Shown: in pieces, positions 53,641 through 61,501 of the stretch
Position numbering within the stretch: position 1 is the stretch's first letter
How the letters are laid out: every line of letters begins with the position of its first letter
NCBI RefSeq assembly: GCF_030291075.1
Contig: NZ_CP127407.1
Span: forward strand, 124,001-188,000
DNA length: 64,000 bases
Reading direction: 5' to 3'
Source: Stenotrophomonas sp. 57
GTDB lineage: Bacteria > Pseudomonadota > Gammaproteobacteria > Xanthomonadales > Xanthomonadaceae
Notes under the pieces: model-generated
Seen by the model: the letters and a program-made list of their open reading frames with translations, nothing else
Told to the model about the DNA's origin: nothing
Database searches by the model: none
Translations under genes and position numbers: made by a program

Positions 53641-55749
53641 ATGCGCATTCTTCTTCAATCTGAGGCCGCCGAGTGCGGCTTAGTGGCACTAGCCATGATC
53701 GCCGATGCCCATGGTCATTCGGTTAGCCTAATGGAGATGAGGCAGCGCTTTTCTTTTTCACTCAAGGGGGCGAGGCTTTCTCAAATAATCGAAGCGGCGC
53801 AGCACCTTGGCCTCTCGGGGAGGGCCCTTCGCCTTGAAATCGAGAACCTTGGCGAACTGAGGACACCCTGCATACTGCACTGGGACCTAAATCATTTTGT
53901 GGTATTAAAGAAGGCATCAAAGTCGGGAATATTTATTGCCGATCCCGCCTTCGGGGAAAAATTCGTCAGCCTCGAAAGTGCCTCAAAGCATTTTACGGGG
54001 ATCGCTCTCGAGCTCACACCGAATAGCGACTTCCTCGCCAGAAAATCAGCCCCCTCCATTTCGATTAAGCAACTAACCGGCAAGGTTAGCGGGCTTTGGA
54101 AAAGCCTGATTTCCGTCCTTGGCCTTTCGCTTGCACTTCAAGTCTTCGTTGTAACCGCCCCATTCTTCCTTCAGTGGACGATCGATCAGGCGTTGGTGTC
54201 AGCTGACCGAGATCTCCTGACCATCCTGGCGCTAGGATTCGGACTGTCACTTGCCGTGCAGGTTGTGATTAATCTGGTTCGGGGGGCCGCGGTTGTTCAC
54301 CTCTCGTCCCAGCTAAGCATTCAGTGGATGGGAAATATTTTTGCCCATCTAGTTAGGTTGCCATTGGAATTCTTTGAGAAAAGGAATCTCGGAGACATTA
54401 CTTCGCGAGCGGCATCAGTACAGTCCATCCAACGGACAATGACCACGTCATTTGTTGAAGCGATAATAGATGGCTTGATGGCCGCCGTGACAGTCGGGCT
54501 TATGCTCGCATACAGCTGGAAGTTGGCAGCGATTTCCTGCGCAGCGATGTGTATCTATCTTGCATGCCGTGCAGCCGCCTTCAGTAGAGTTCGGAGCGAT
54601 ACTGAACGCCAGTTGATCTCTTCAGCGCGACAACAGGGTCACCTCCTTGAGTCAATCAGAGGCATACAGAGCCTTAAGATTGCAGGCCAGGAAGCATCAA
54701 GGACCGCCGTTTACAACAACTTAGTTGTTGATTCGGTCAATAGAGAGGCTGGCTTAGCAAAGCTTGGGATTTTATTCGCAGCCAGCAGCCAAGGGATCTT
54801 TGGGTTCGAGAGAATCGCTGTTATCTGGCTTGGGGCAATTTTCGCGCTGGATAATATTTTTTCTGTTGGCATGCTTGTAGCTTATCTTGCATACAGAGAT
54901 CAGTTCGCGCAGCGGACGGGATCCCTGATTGATCGCCTGGTTGAGTTCAAAATGCTTCGCCTCCATGGCGAGCGACTAGCTGATATCGCCCTAACCCCTC
55001 CAGATTCTATTGTCGACGCCATTAACACCCCCCCCCCAGCAGGAAAGATTGATGTCCGAAATGTATCTTTTCGCTATGGCGATGGAGAGCCATGGGTGGT
55101 TAGAAACTGCTCATTTGTAATTGAGGAGGGGGATTCTCTAGCCATTGTCGGCGCCTCCGGCTGTGGCAAAAGCACTCTTCTAAAGCTCATCCTGGGACTC
55201 TTGAAGCCCACGGAAGGAGAGATATTTATTGGTGAAGCTGGGGTCAATTCAACCAATCCGGAAAACGCGCGTTCGCATATGGCCGCCGTGATGCAGGAAG
55301 ACCAGCTATTTGCTGGCAGCATATCGGACAACATTTCCTTCTTTACCAGCCCAGTTGACCAGGATCTTGTCCATCAATCGGCAGGACTGGCATCCGTCAG
55401 CGAGGATATCGAGGCCATGCCCATGGGCTATTTCAGCTTAATTGGTGACATGGGAAGTTCCCTCTCCGGCGGACAGAAGCAAAGAATCCTTCTCGCCAGG
55501 GCTCTATATCGACAGCCAAAGATCCTGCTACTCGACGAAGCAACGAGCCACCTGGATATTGTTCGTGAAAAACTAGTAAATGACTCCATAAAAAAGCTTT
55601 CACTAACAAGATTGATCATCGCACACCGCCCAGAAACGATTGCTAGCGCCGATCGCATCATAGTGATGGAGAATGGGGCAATCTGCCAAGAGATCGTACC
55701 TCCGCGACCAGCAGATAGGGAGGCCACAGAACAAATCAGCATGGCTTAG
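53641..55749 (+). CDS. C39-peptidase ABC transporter (CvaB/LagD type)
   Basis: 702 residues from ATG 53641. The N-terminal C39 peptidase (1-130) has the oxyanion Gln6 and catalytic Cys12 in QSEAAECG, His85 in LNHFVVL and Asp101 in IADPAFG, so it should be active and cut after Gly-Gly. A six-helix membrane domain (about 150-440) and an ABC ATPase (about 460-690: GASGCGKST at 504, LSGGQKQR, LLLDEATSHLD) follow. It removes leaders and exports peptides A and B together with the HlyD adaptor and an outer TolC not encoded here. Confidence 0.94.
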   Translation: MRILLQSEAAECGLVALAMIADAHGHSVSLMEMRQRFSFSLKGARLSQIIEAAQHLGLSGRALRLEIENLGELRTPCILHWDLNHFVVLKKASKSGIFIADPAFGEKFVSLESASKHFTGIALELTPNSDFLARKSAPSISIKQLTGKVSGLWKSLISVLGLSLALQVFVVTAPFFLQWTIDQALVSADRDLLTILALGFGLSLAVQVVINLVRGAAVVHLSSQLSIQWMGNIFAHLVRLPLEFFEKRNLGDITSRAASVQSIQRTMTTSFVEAIIDGLMAAVTVGLMLAYSWKLAAISCAAMCIYLACRAAAFSRVRSDTERQLISSARQQGHLLESIRGIQSLKIAGQEASRTAVYNNLVVDSVNREAGLAKLGILFAASSQGIFGFERIAVIWLGAIFALDNIFSVGMLVAYLAYRDQFAQRTGSLIDRLVEFKMLRLHGERLADIALTPPDSIVDAINTPPPAGKIDVRNVSFRYGDGEPWVVRNCSFVIEEGDSLAIVGASGCGKSTLLKLILGLLKPTEGEIFIGEAGVNSTNPENARSHMAAVMQEDQLFAGSISDNISFFTSPVDQDLVHQSAGLASVSEDIEAMPMGYFSLIGDMGSSLSGGQKQRILLARALYRQPKILLLDEATSHLDIVREKLVNDSIKKLSLTRLIIAHRPETIASADRIIVMENGAICQEIVPPRPADREATEQISMA

Positions 55750-55807
55750 ATTGATTAGTAGAGCATGGGATTTTCAGTTACAGCTAGCAGCCTTGCTTTA
55801 CATCTAA

Positions 55808-56323
55808 TGGCGCCTCACATCTGAGCAGGCACGCCAATGGGCTGAAGTAGTTCGGCTAGAGCGAGGGCCCCTGCCTGGTGGCCTACCGCGTCGGCGCTAC
55901 GGATCCGGCAAAGAGATCGTGGCGTTGTCGGTCGCCTACTGCCTCCAGGGCATCGGGCAGGTCCACTTCCGCGTGCGTAGGCTGGCGGCCCCCGCAGCCA
56001 GCCGCCTTGCACCAGGCAATGGGACCCAGTACCGAGCTCAACCAATAGGGGCACATTGCTTGTCATGTCCGCTATCGGCCAGAAGCGGACACCGACCAAT
56101 GCTCTGCCACGCGAGGGCGAAACTCCATCCGTTGCCACCGGTAGCCAGTGCCAACTGTTCCAAGTGCAGAACTCGCCTCGAAATTATCCGCGTTTGTCCA
56201 CACTTTTTGCGGGGCTGCCAGTGGTGTGCTTCCCGCTCAAAAGGCGTGGCGGGAGTACCAGTACGCACTGCAGGCGCAGCTTGTTCAGCGCTGATATGCC
56301 CGCTGATGCGAGCGTGCAGACAT
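55808..56323 (+). pseudogene. Unassigned open frame without start, probable gene remnant
   Basis: From 55808 the frame is open for 177 codons (to 56338) behind a TAA. The first 60 codons read like a real protein (RLTSEQARQWAEVVRLERG, then GSGKEIVALSVAYCLQGIGQVHFRVRR), after which the composition becomes implausible (Cys/Arg/Ser-rich). No ATG or ribosome site is near the beginning. Probably the middle of a decayed gene of unknown family; rest of the gap to 56323 holds nothing else I can support. Confidence 0.4.
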
Positions 56324-56953
56324 TCAACTATCGCCTAGTGGGCAGTGATTAAGAATAGTGCTGCCGTCAGCGGTGATTGACCATTTCAAGCTTGCTCCTG
56401 CACCTGCGTACACCGTGTCAACCTCCCACGCGAGGAAGCCGGAGGCTTGAAGTGCGAAGCGGCGGCTTTCAGTGACATCTTCTATGCTTCCCCTCTCGGC
56501 GAGATCCCTCAGGTCGCCGAGGAATACGCTGAGCACCATGTCTGAAAGGCGATCAAAGTCTGAGGCCGGAATCTTGCGCCTTCCAACAGCGACGAACAGA
56601 TCGGCCAGCATCTTTGGTTTATGTAGTGGGTCCGCGCGGTTGAGCTTGTCCAGCAGCAACTCGCCTAACCGCTCTCGCTTTGCTTCTGTTCCAGCGAGTT
56701 CGTCGACGACACGGGCTCGTTCGCTGGCCGATAGGTTCTCAGCGCCGACCAGGAACCGGGCTACTTTTGCGGCGTACAGACGATCACTTATCGCCGCCGC
56801 TCCCTGACGTACGGCAAGCACAATGGACACTACGGGTACCTTACCCAGGACGTTCTCGTCTAGCGCCGCTTCCCATACTGCCGAGGCCACATCCGCTGTA
56901 AGGCTGGCGGTGGGGCCGGCGAGAGCGCCTATCAGGTTGGCAGGGATCTTCAT
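56324..56953 (-). CDS. Island-borne helical protein of unknown function
   Basis: 209 residues from the ATG at 56953. The N-terminus has weakly hydrophobic helices (NLIGALAGPTASLTADVASAVW and VPVVSIVLAVRQGAAAISDRLYAAKVARFLVGAE), followed by charged helices with ASERARVVDELAGT, LGELLLDKLNRADPLHKPKMLADLFVAVGRRKI and FDRLSDMVLSVFLGDLRDL. This pattern of an N-terminal hydrophobic anchor and a regulator-like helical domain recurs in uncharacterised proteins of accessory islands; I cannot name the family. It is the only intact non-transport gene between the exporter and the IS remnant. Confidence 0.6.
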   Translation of the reverse strand: MKIPANLIGALAGPTASLTADVASAVWEAALDENVLGKVPVVSIVLAVRQGAAAISDRLYAAKVARFLVGAENLSASERARVVDELAGTEAKRERLGELLLDKLNRADPLHKPKMLADLFVAVGRRKIPASDFDRLSDMVLSVFLGDLRDLAERGSIEDVTESRRFALQASGFLAWEVDTVYAGAGASLKWSITADGSTILNHCPLGDS

Positions 56954-57091
56954 ACGGCTAGTGCCTAGGGGTGAGTTCGGATGAGTTTTACCACGCCATC
57001 TCAGTGAGTTCTGCCCCTCAGCTCGTACTTGGGGCAATTCGTGTCCAGAAAAGTGTCGACTATCCAAGAGAAGCTTTGCCTAAAGAAGATC

Positions 57092-57640
57092 TGATCTGGC
57101 CCCCTGAAAACGGACGCCATGAAGCCGTTTCATGCGACAGCCGGGAGCTGCCGGGCGTAGTTGTTAGGCGAGCGATAGCCCAGCGCCGAGTGTAGCCGGG
57201 CTGGATTATAGAAGCCGTGGATGTAAGCAGCGATGGATTGGCTGGCTTGTTCCCTACTGGCGTAAGGCTCGGCAGCCTCTTCTGTCTTGAGCGTCGCAAA
57301 GAAGCTCTCGGCCACCGCGTTGTCCCAGCAATTGCCAGGCCGGCTCATGCTTTGGACCACGTCATGGGACTGCAGCAGCTGGCGAAACTGGTTCCCCCAG
57401 TACTGCCCACCACGATCTGAATGGAAGATCAGGCCGGGTCGTTGTGGATGCAGAGCCCAAGCATTGGCAAATGCTTTCACCACCAGCTCTTCAGTCAGGC
57501 GCTTGGAAACGCTGTAGCCCAGCACCTGCCGGGTCTGGACGCTGATGACCACGGCCAGATGCAGCCATCCCTGACGGGTGGGGACATACGTGATATCCCC
57601 GACCCACGCCGTCGGTCCGGTTCCGGGCCGTGCGGCCATC
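57092..57640 (-). pseudogene. IS3-family transposase OrfB, 5'-truncated
   Basis: The C-terminal DDE domain is present: first D in WVGDITYVPT, second D in FHSDRGGQYW, E in NAVAESFFATLKTEE, ending ARLHSALGYRSPNNYARQLPAVA with the stop near 57130. The N-terminal part and OrfA are missing; similarity stops close to 57640, right where the TnsA-TnsB-like gene begins. The outer end TGATCTGGCCCCCTGAAAA (from 57092) looks like the IS terminal repeat. The element cannot move by itself. Confidence 0.82.
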
Positions 57641-57662
57641 TCCCGCCATGAGGGAGATGGCA

Positions 57663-59372
57663 ATGACTCCAGACCAGTTAAGGGATCATCTAAGAACGCT
57701 AGATCTGTCAGCAGAAGATAGGTCCTTCGCACTCGAGCTCTTCGGCCAGGACCCAGGGCGCAGCGTTGGCGCATATGCGCTGGACAATGTGATCGTCGAC
57801 TTCTATTCACGAAAGTGTCGCGATGTGCGCAGGCTGGAGAGTCACACAGTCGAGCAAACATTTGCATTTGAGCTAGAGCTTGATCCTGACGTCATCTCAT
57901 ACGTTTGCCAGGTGACTTGCTATGGCATAAGGCGCGGCAATCATGTGTGCACCGCCCATGCGGACTTCTTTGTGGTTCGACGGTCCTCCGTGGAAATCGT
58001 CGAGTGCAAGTCCATCTCTAAACTCAGGACGCTAGTGGAGAGAAAGCCCGATGAGTGGATACTGGACGATGGGAAACATCGCAACCTGGTGTATGAACGA
58101 TGGGCTGCATCCCATGGAATCGACTACAAGATCTGGGCCTCGCCAAGCAACATCAGTCGATACCACAGGAACTTGCAGTTCATCTACCAGAACTGGGATG
58201 AAGATCTCTCAATGGTACGCCGAGAGGGCTTTGCTGCAGTGGAAAAGCAGCTCTCCATGGGGCCAAAAAGCATCGCGTTCCTTATGGAGAAGATCCCTTG
58301 GTTCAACACTGGGGTCGCCGCAGGACTCTTGGCAGATAGGCTAGTCCACGGGCCCATAGAGCACATACCGATTACCGACACACGCAACTTTCTCTTAAGC
58401 CTAAGTCAAGAGCAGGCGGAAGCAATTGCGGCCGAGTGCAGCAAGAACATCGACAACTTGTATGCCGAAGCTAGTGGCCCAGCTTCGCTCGCAAGTTCAG
58501 TTGATGTGGAAAAGGCAATTGCAAGACTGAAGAAACTTGAATGCATTGCTCGTGAAGGAAAGCGAGCGACACCCAAGATGAGGAAGTTGGAGGAGCGGGT
58601 GAGACTAGCGCGCGCAGAGGGTCGCAATCCTTTAGATGATCTCATCACCAACTACGCAAAGTCCGGGAACCGATCGAGTCGTCTCACTCGCGCGCAATCA
58701 GAGCTTGTAAGTGGAGTCATAGGCTCACATTGGCTAAAAGGCAAGGTTGCGACGCTAGCCGATCTGCATCGAGAGCTAGCACTGCAGTGCAAGTGTGCTG
58801 GCGTTCCTGTGCCTGGTCGGAAGGCGCTCGTCAGAAGAGTGAGATCCGTTTCAAGGGAGCAACGCGACCTTGCTGTTGGCGGAAAGCGAAACTATCAAGC
58901 AAACAGGCCGCGTTCCGATGCTCGGTTTAGGTCAGGCCAGGCGCTTTCCGTACATTCTGTCCTGCACATCGATGCAACCAAGGTCGACAATAGAGTCTTC
59001 ACACACGAAGACGAAGGGCAGCAAGACCACTGCCCGATACTCTACTGCGGCCGTGACGAAGCGTCGTCCAAGGTTATGGCCCATGCCTTTGTCTTCGGTC
59101 CTGCTCGGCGCGAAGGGCCTCTAATCCTGCTGAGAAACTATGTGCGCAAGCATGCGCAGCTTCCACACGTGATCGTCATCGATCGAGGCACTGATCTGAA
59201 GTCAGCCTTAGGCGAGCTCTGTCGAACCTATGGCATCTCAATACTCACAGTTCCCATAGTTCGGGCACAAGTGACCAACTATGAGCACGTGGCTACTAGC
59301 GGTGGGATAGGGAGTTCCCTGAACGGGAGCCTTATTTACATACCAGTCAGTTCAATATTCAGGATCGATTAG
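57663..59372 (+). CDS. TnsA-TnsB-like fusion transposase, 3'-truncated
   Basis: 569 residues from ATG 57663, behind AGGGAG. The N-terminal part (about 40-215) is a TnsA-like PD-(D/E)xK nuclease: Glu70, Asp101 in AHADFFVV and Glu114-x-Lys116 in IVECK. From about 340 a TnsB/Mu-like region follows (QSELVSGVIGSHWLKGK, then an integrase core with VLHIDATKVD and VIVIDRGTDLKSAL giving the first two acidic residues). The frame ends abruptly after PIVRAQVTNYEH, before the expected catalytic Glu and C-terminal domains, and core sequence begins at about 59373. So the transposase is probably inactive. GC is lower than in the core. Confidence 0.75.
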   Translation: MTPDQLRDHLRTLDLSAEDRSFALELFGQDPGRSVGAYALDNVIVDFYSRKCRDVRRLESHTVEQTFAFELELDPDVISYVCQVTCYGIRRGNHVCTAHADFFVVRRSSVEIVECKSISKLRTLVERKPDEWILDDGKHRNLVYERWAASHGIDYKIWASPSNISRYHRNLQFIYQNWDEDLSMVRREGFAAVEKQLSMGPKSIAFLMEKIPWFNTGVAAGLLADRLVHGPIEHIPITDTRNFLLSLSQEQAEAIAAECSKNIDNLYAEASGPASLASSVDVEKAIARLKKLECIAREGKRATPKMRKLEERVRLARAEGRNPLDDLITNYAKSGNRSSRLTRAQSELVSGVIGSHWLKGKVATLADLHRELALQCKCAGVPVPGRKALVRRVRSVSREQRDLAVGGKRNYQANRPRSDARFRSGQALSVHSVLHIDATKVDNRVFTHEDEGQQDHCPILYCGRDEASSKVMAHAFVFGPARREGPLILLRNYVRKHAQLPHVIVIDRGTDLKSALGELCRTYGISILTVPIVRAQVTNYEHVATSGGIGSSLNGSLIYIPVSSIFRID

Positions 59373-59402
59373 ACCCCCTAACGGATAATTCACACCTGTC
59401 GA

Positions 59403-59435
59403 CCGCCTCCTCTCTCTCCCCCTCCCGGGAGGCGG
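59403..59435 (+). promoter_or_regulatory. Hairpin with C/T-only loop in the ax21 leader
   Basis: CCGCCTCC/GGAGGCGG stem (59403-59410, 59428-59435) with a loop made mostly of C and T (TCTCTCTCCCCCTCCC). It lies 34 bp before the ax21 start; the loop is complementary to purine-rich ribosome sites. Confidence 0.65.
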
Positions 59436-59469
59436 TTGACGAAACCAAAATAATTAAAGGTGTGTCCCG

Positions 59470-60045
59470 ATGAACAAGAATTCGCTGCTCGCCCTGGGTC
59501 TTCTGGCTGCTCTGCCGTTCGCTGCATCGGCGACCGATGGCCTGTCGTACAACTACGTTGAAGGCGGCTACGTGAACACCGATGCCAAGGGCGGCGACGC
59601 CGACGGCTGGAAGGTGAAGGGTTCCGTGGCGGTGCACCCGAACTTCCACATCTTCGGCGACTACAGCGCGCAGGAGACCGACAAGTTCAAGAATGACGTC
59701 GACCAGTGGCGCCTGGGTGTCGGCTACAACTACGGCATCGCACCGAACACCGACCTGGTGGCCCGTGTTGCGTACCAGAAGTACGACGAGAAGCGCGGCC
59801 TGGACTTCAACGGCTACTCCACCGAAGTGGGCGTGCGCACCGCGTTCAACCCGTACGTGGAAGGCTACGTGATGGCCGGCTACGAAGATTTCAGCAAGAA
59901 GCACGGCTACAACCCGGACGGCGAGTTCTACGGCCGCGTGGGCGCCACCGCCAAGTTCAACCAGAACTGGGGCCTGAGTGGCGAAGTGAAGCTGGCCAAG
60001 GCCGGCGACCGCGAGTGGTTCGTGGGCCCGCGCTTCACCTGGTAA
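59470..60045 (+). CDS. ax21: Ax21-family outer membrane protein
   Basis: 191 residues. Signal peptide MNKNSLLALGLLAALPFAASA, then an eight-strand-like small barrel (LSYNYVEGGYVNTDA, GWKVKGSVAVHPNFHIFGDYS, LVARVAYQKYDE) ending in a C-terminal phenylalanine/tryptophan (VGPRFTW). It matches the Ax21 proteins of Xanthomonas and Stenotrophomonas. Ax21 was once proposed as a quorum-sensing signal; key reports were retracted, so I call it only an outer membrane protein. AAAGGTGTGTCCCG precedes the ATG. C/T-loop hairpins flank the gene. Confidence 0.88.
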   Translation: MNKNSLLALGLLAALPFAASATDGLSYNYVEGGYVNTDAKGGDADGWKVKGSVAVHPNFHIFGDYSAQETDKFKNDVDQWRLGVGYNYGIAPNTDLVARVAYQKYDEKRGLDFNGYSTEVGVRTAFNPYVEGYVMAGYEDFSKKHGYNPDGEFYGRVGATAKFNQNWGLSGEVKLAKAGDREWFVGPRFTW

Positions 60046-60074
60046 CAAACGCCTGTCGTTAGTGCGTGTTGTGC

Positions 60075-60111
60075 TGGCGTGTGACTCTCTCTCTCTCTCT
60101 CCCACACGCCA
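60075..60111 (+). promoter_or_regulatory. Hairpin with (CT)n loop behind ax21
   Basis: TGGCGTGTG/CACACGCCA perfect 9 bp stem enclosing ACTCTCTCTCTCTCTCTCC. Together with the hairpin at 59403 it frames the ax21 transcript. The CT tract is also a slippage-prone microsatellite. Confidence 0.7.
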
Positions 60112-60115
60112 ACCG

Positions 60116-60146
60116 AAGCCCGGCCTCGCGCCGGGCTTCACTTTTA
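60116..60146 (+). terminator. Intrinsic terminator behind ax21
   Basis: AAGCCCGGC/GCCGGGCTT stem (60116-60138) followed by CACTTTTAT; it lies directly after the CT-loop hairpin. Confidence 0.85.
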
Positions 60147-60172
60147 TGGGTCGTGTGGCGCCACAATGCGGC

Positions 60173-60937
60173 ATGGGCGACCCTTCCTCTCTCGCAGGTA
60201 CCGGCACGGCCTACCAGGAGCATCCGGCGCCTGCGCCGCTGCGTGGCCATTTTGGCCAGCTGTGGCAGAGCCAGCTTCCTGCCGATGCCGACGGGCACAT
60301 CACCGAGCTGCCTGATGGTTGCGTGGATATCCTCTGGCGCGACGGTGCGCTGTTCGTTGTCGGCCCCGATCGCGTTGCAGCGCATCCTGCGCTGGCACCG
60401 GGTGCGCAGGTACTCGGCGCGCGCTTCCGCCCTGGCCAGGCGCTGGCGGCGCTGGGCCTGCCCTTGGCCGACATCATCGGCCAGGCCGTGCCGCTGGTGG
60501 ATCTGAAAGGCACGTGGGCGCTGAAGGCTGCCGCCTCCATCGGCGATACCGCGCCTGCACAACGCCTGCATCGGATGGCGCACTGCCTGCAGCAGCACAT
60601 GGAAGCCGCCGCGCTCGACACCCCGGCGCAGCGTGCGCATGCATTGTTCCAGGCACTTGCCCGAGGTGATGCCACGCTGGATGAGCTACCGGCACGCTTG
60701 AACCTGAGCCCACGCAGCCTGAGGCGCCTGAGCCAGTCGCAGCTCGGGTATGGGGCGAAGACGCTGGAGCGGATCCTGCGCCTGCAACGTTTCCTGCGCC
60801 AGAGTCGCGCGTTGCCACGGCATCCGTTGGCGATGCTGGCTGCCGAGGCCGGCTATGCCGACCAGGCCCATCTCAGCCGCGAGGCGCGCGAGCTGGCCGG
60901 CATGACCGCCAGCGAACTGCGCCTGGAATGGGGGTAA
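60173..60937 (+). CDS. AraC-family transcriptional regulator
   Basis: 254 residues from ATG 60173 (60146 is possible but overlaps the terminator of the preceding gene). An N-terminal DUF6597-like domain (PLRGHFGQLWQSQLPADADGHITELPDGCVDILW) is followed by the double helix-turn-helix: LPARLNLSPRSLRRLSQSQLGYGAKTLERILRLQRFL and MLAAEAGYADQAHLSREARELAGMTASEL, the AraC signature. It may control the VOC protein gene 71 bp downstream; the effector is unknown. Confidence 0.85.
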   Translation: MGDPSSLAGTGTAYQEHPAPAPLRGHFGQLWQSQLPADADGHITELPDGCVDILWRDGALFVVGPDRVAAHPALAPGAQVLGARFRPGQALAALGLPLADIIGQAVPLVDLKGTWALKAAASIGDTAPAQRLHRMAHCLQQHMEAAALDTPAQRAHALFQALARGDATLDELPARLNLSPRSLRRLSQSQLGYGAKTLERILRLQRFLRQSRALPRHPLAMLAAEAGYADQAHLSREARELAGMTASELRLEWG

Positions 60938-61008
60938 TGATGGCCGTTTCGTTCAAGACCTCGATGCCGCGCTGATGGAAGCTGGGGCTCCCACCACGGA
61001 GCCACGCC

Positions 61009-61377
61009 ATGAATCCTGCCGCGCCCCACGATGCCGAACGCCGCATCGACAACATTGAATTCAACGTCGCTGACATCGCGCGCAGCAAACGCTTCTACGG
61101 CGAGGTGTTCGGCTGGCACTTCACCGACTACGGGCCGGCCTACACCGAGTTCGACGATGGTCGCCTGAAGGGCGGCTTCGTGTCTGACGCACCAGTGCGT
61201 GCACACGGGGGGCCGTTGGTGATCCTGTACTGCGCAGACCTTGCCGATGCCCAGCAGCGCGTGCTCGCCGCCGGTGGCGAGATGGTGCAGGCGGCGTTTG
61301 CGTTCCCCGGTGGCCGCCGCTTCCACTTCCGCGATCTGGATGGCTACGAACTGGCAGTCTGGAGTGATGCGGGCTGA
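61009..61377 (+). CDS. VOC-superfamily (glyoxalase-like) protein
   Basis: 122 residues, one glyoxalase/bleomycin-resistance-type domain: NIEFNVADIARSKRFYGEVFGWHFTDYG at the N-terminus and FPGGRRFHFRDLDGYELAVWSD at the C-terminus, which supply the metal-binding positions (Glu in the final strand). Substrate unknown. It follows the AraC regulator gene and has the same orientation; such pairs often form a small stress-response unit. Confidence 0.85.
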   Translation: MNPAAPHDAERRIDNIEFNVADIARSKRFYGEVFGWHFTDYGPAYTEFDDGRLKGGFVSDAPVRAHGGPLVILYCADLADAQQRVLAAGGEMVQAAFAFPGGRRFHFRDLDGYELAVWSDAG

Positions 61378-61501
61378 CGCCTTCGCGCTTTCTAGCGGTG
61401 GACGGAACGAGAACCGCTCCGTCGCCGGTCAGGTGGTTCCGCTATGATCGCCCGCACATCGCCACGCGCGATGCGCCCGCCTCAAGCCAGCAGGAACCGC
61501 C

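Noticed and set aside
55815..56138. 107-codon minus-strand frame behind the exporter
   Set aside because: No ribosome site and junk-like composition; the plus-strand remnant from 55808 is a better explanation of the coding bias.
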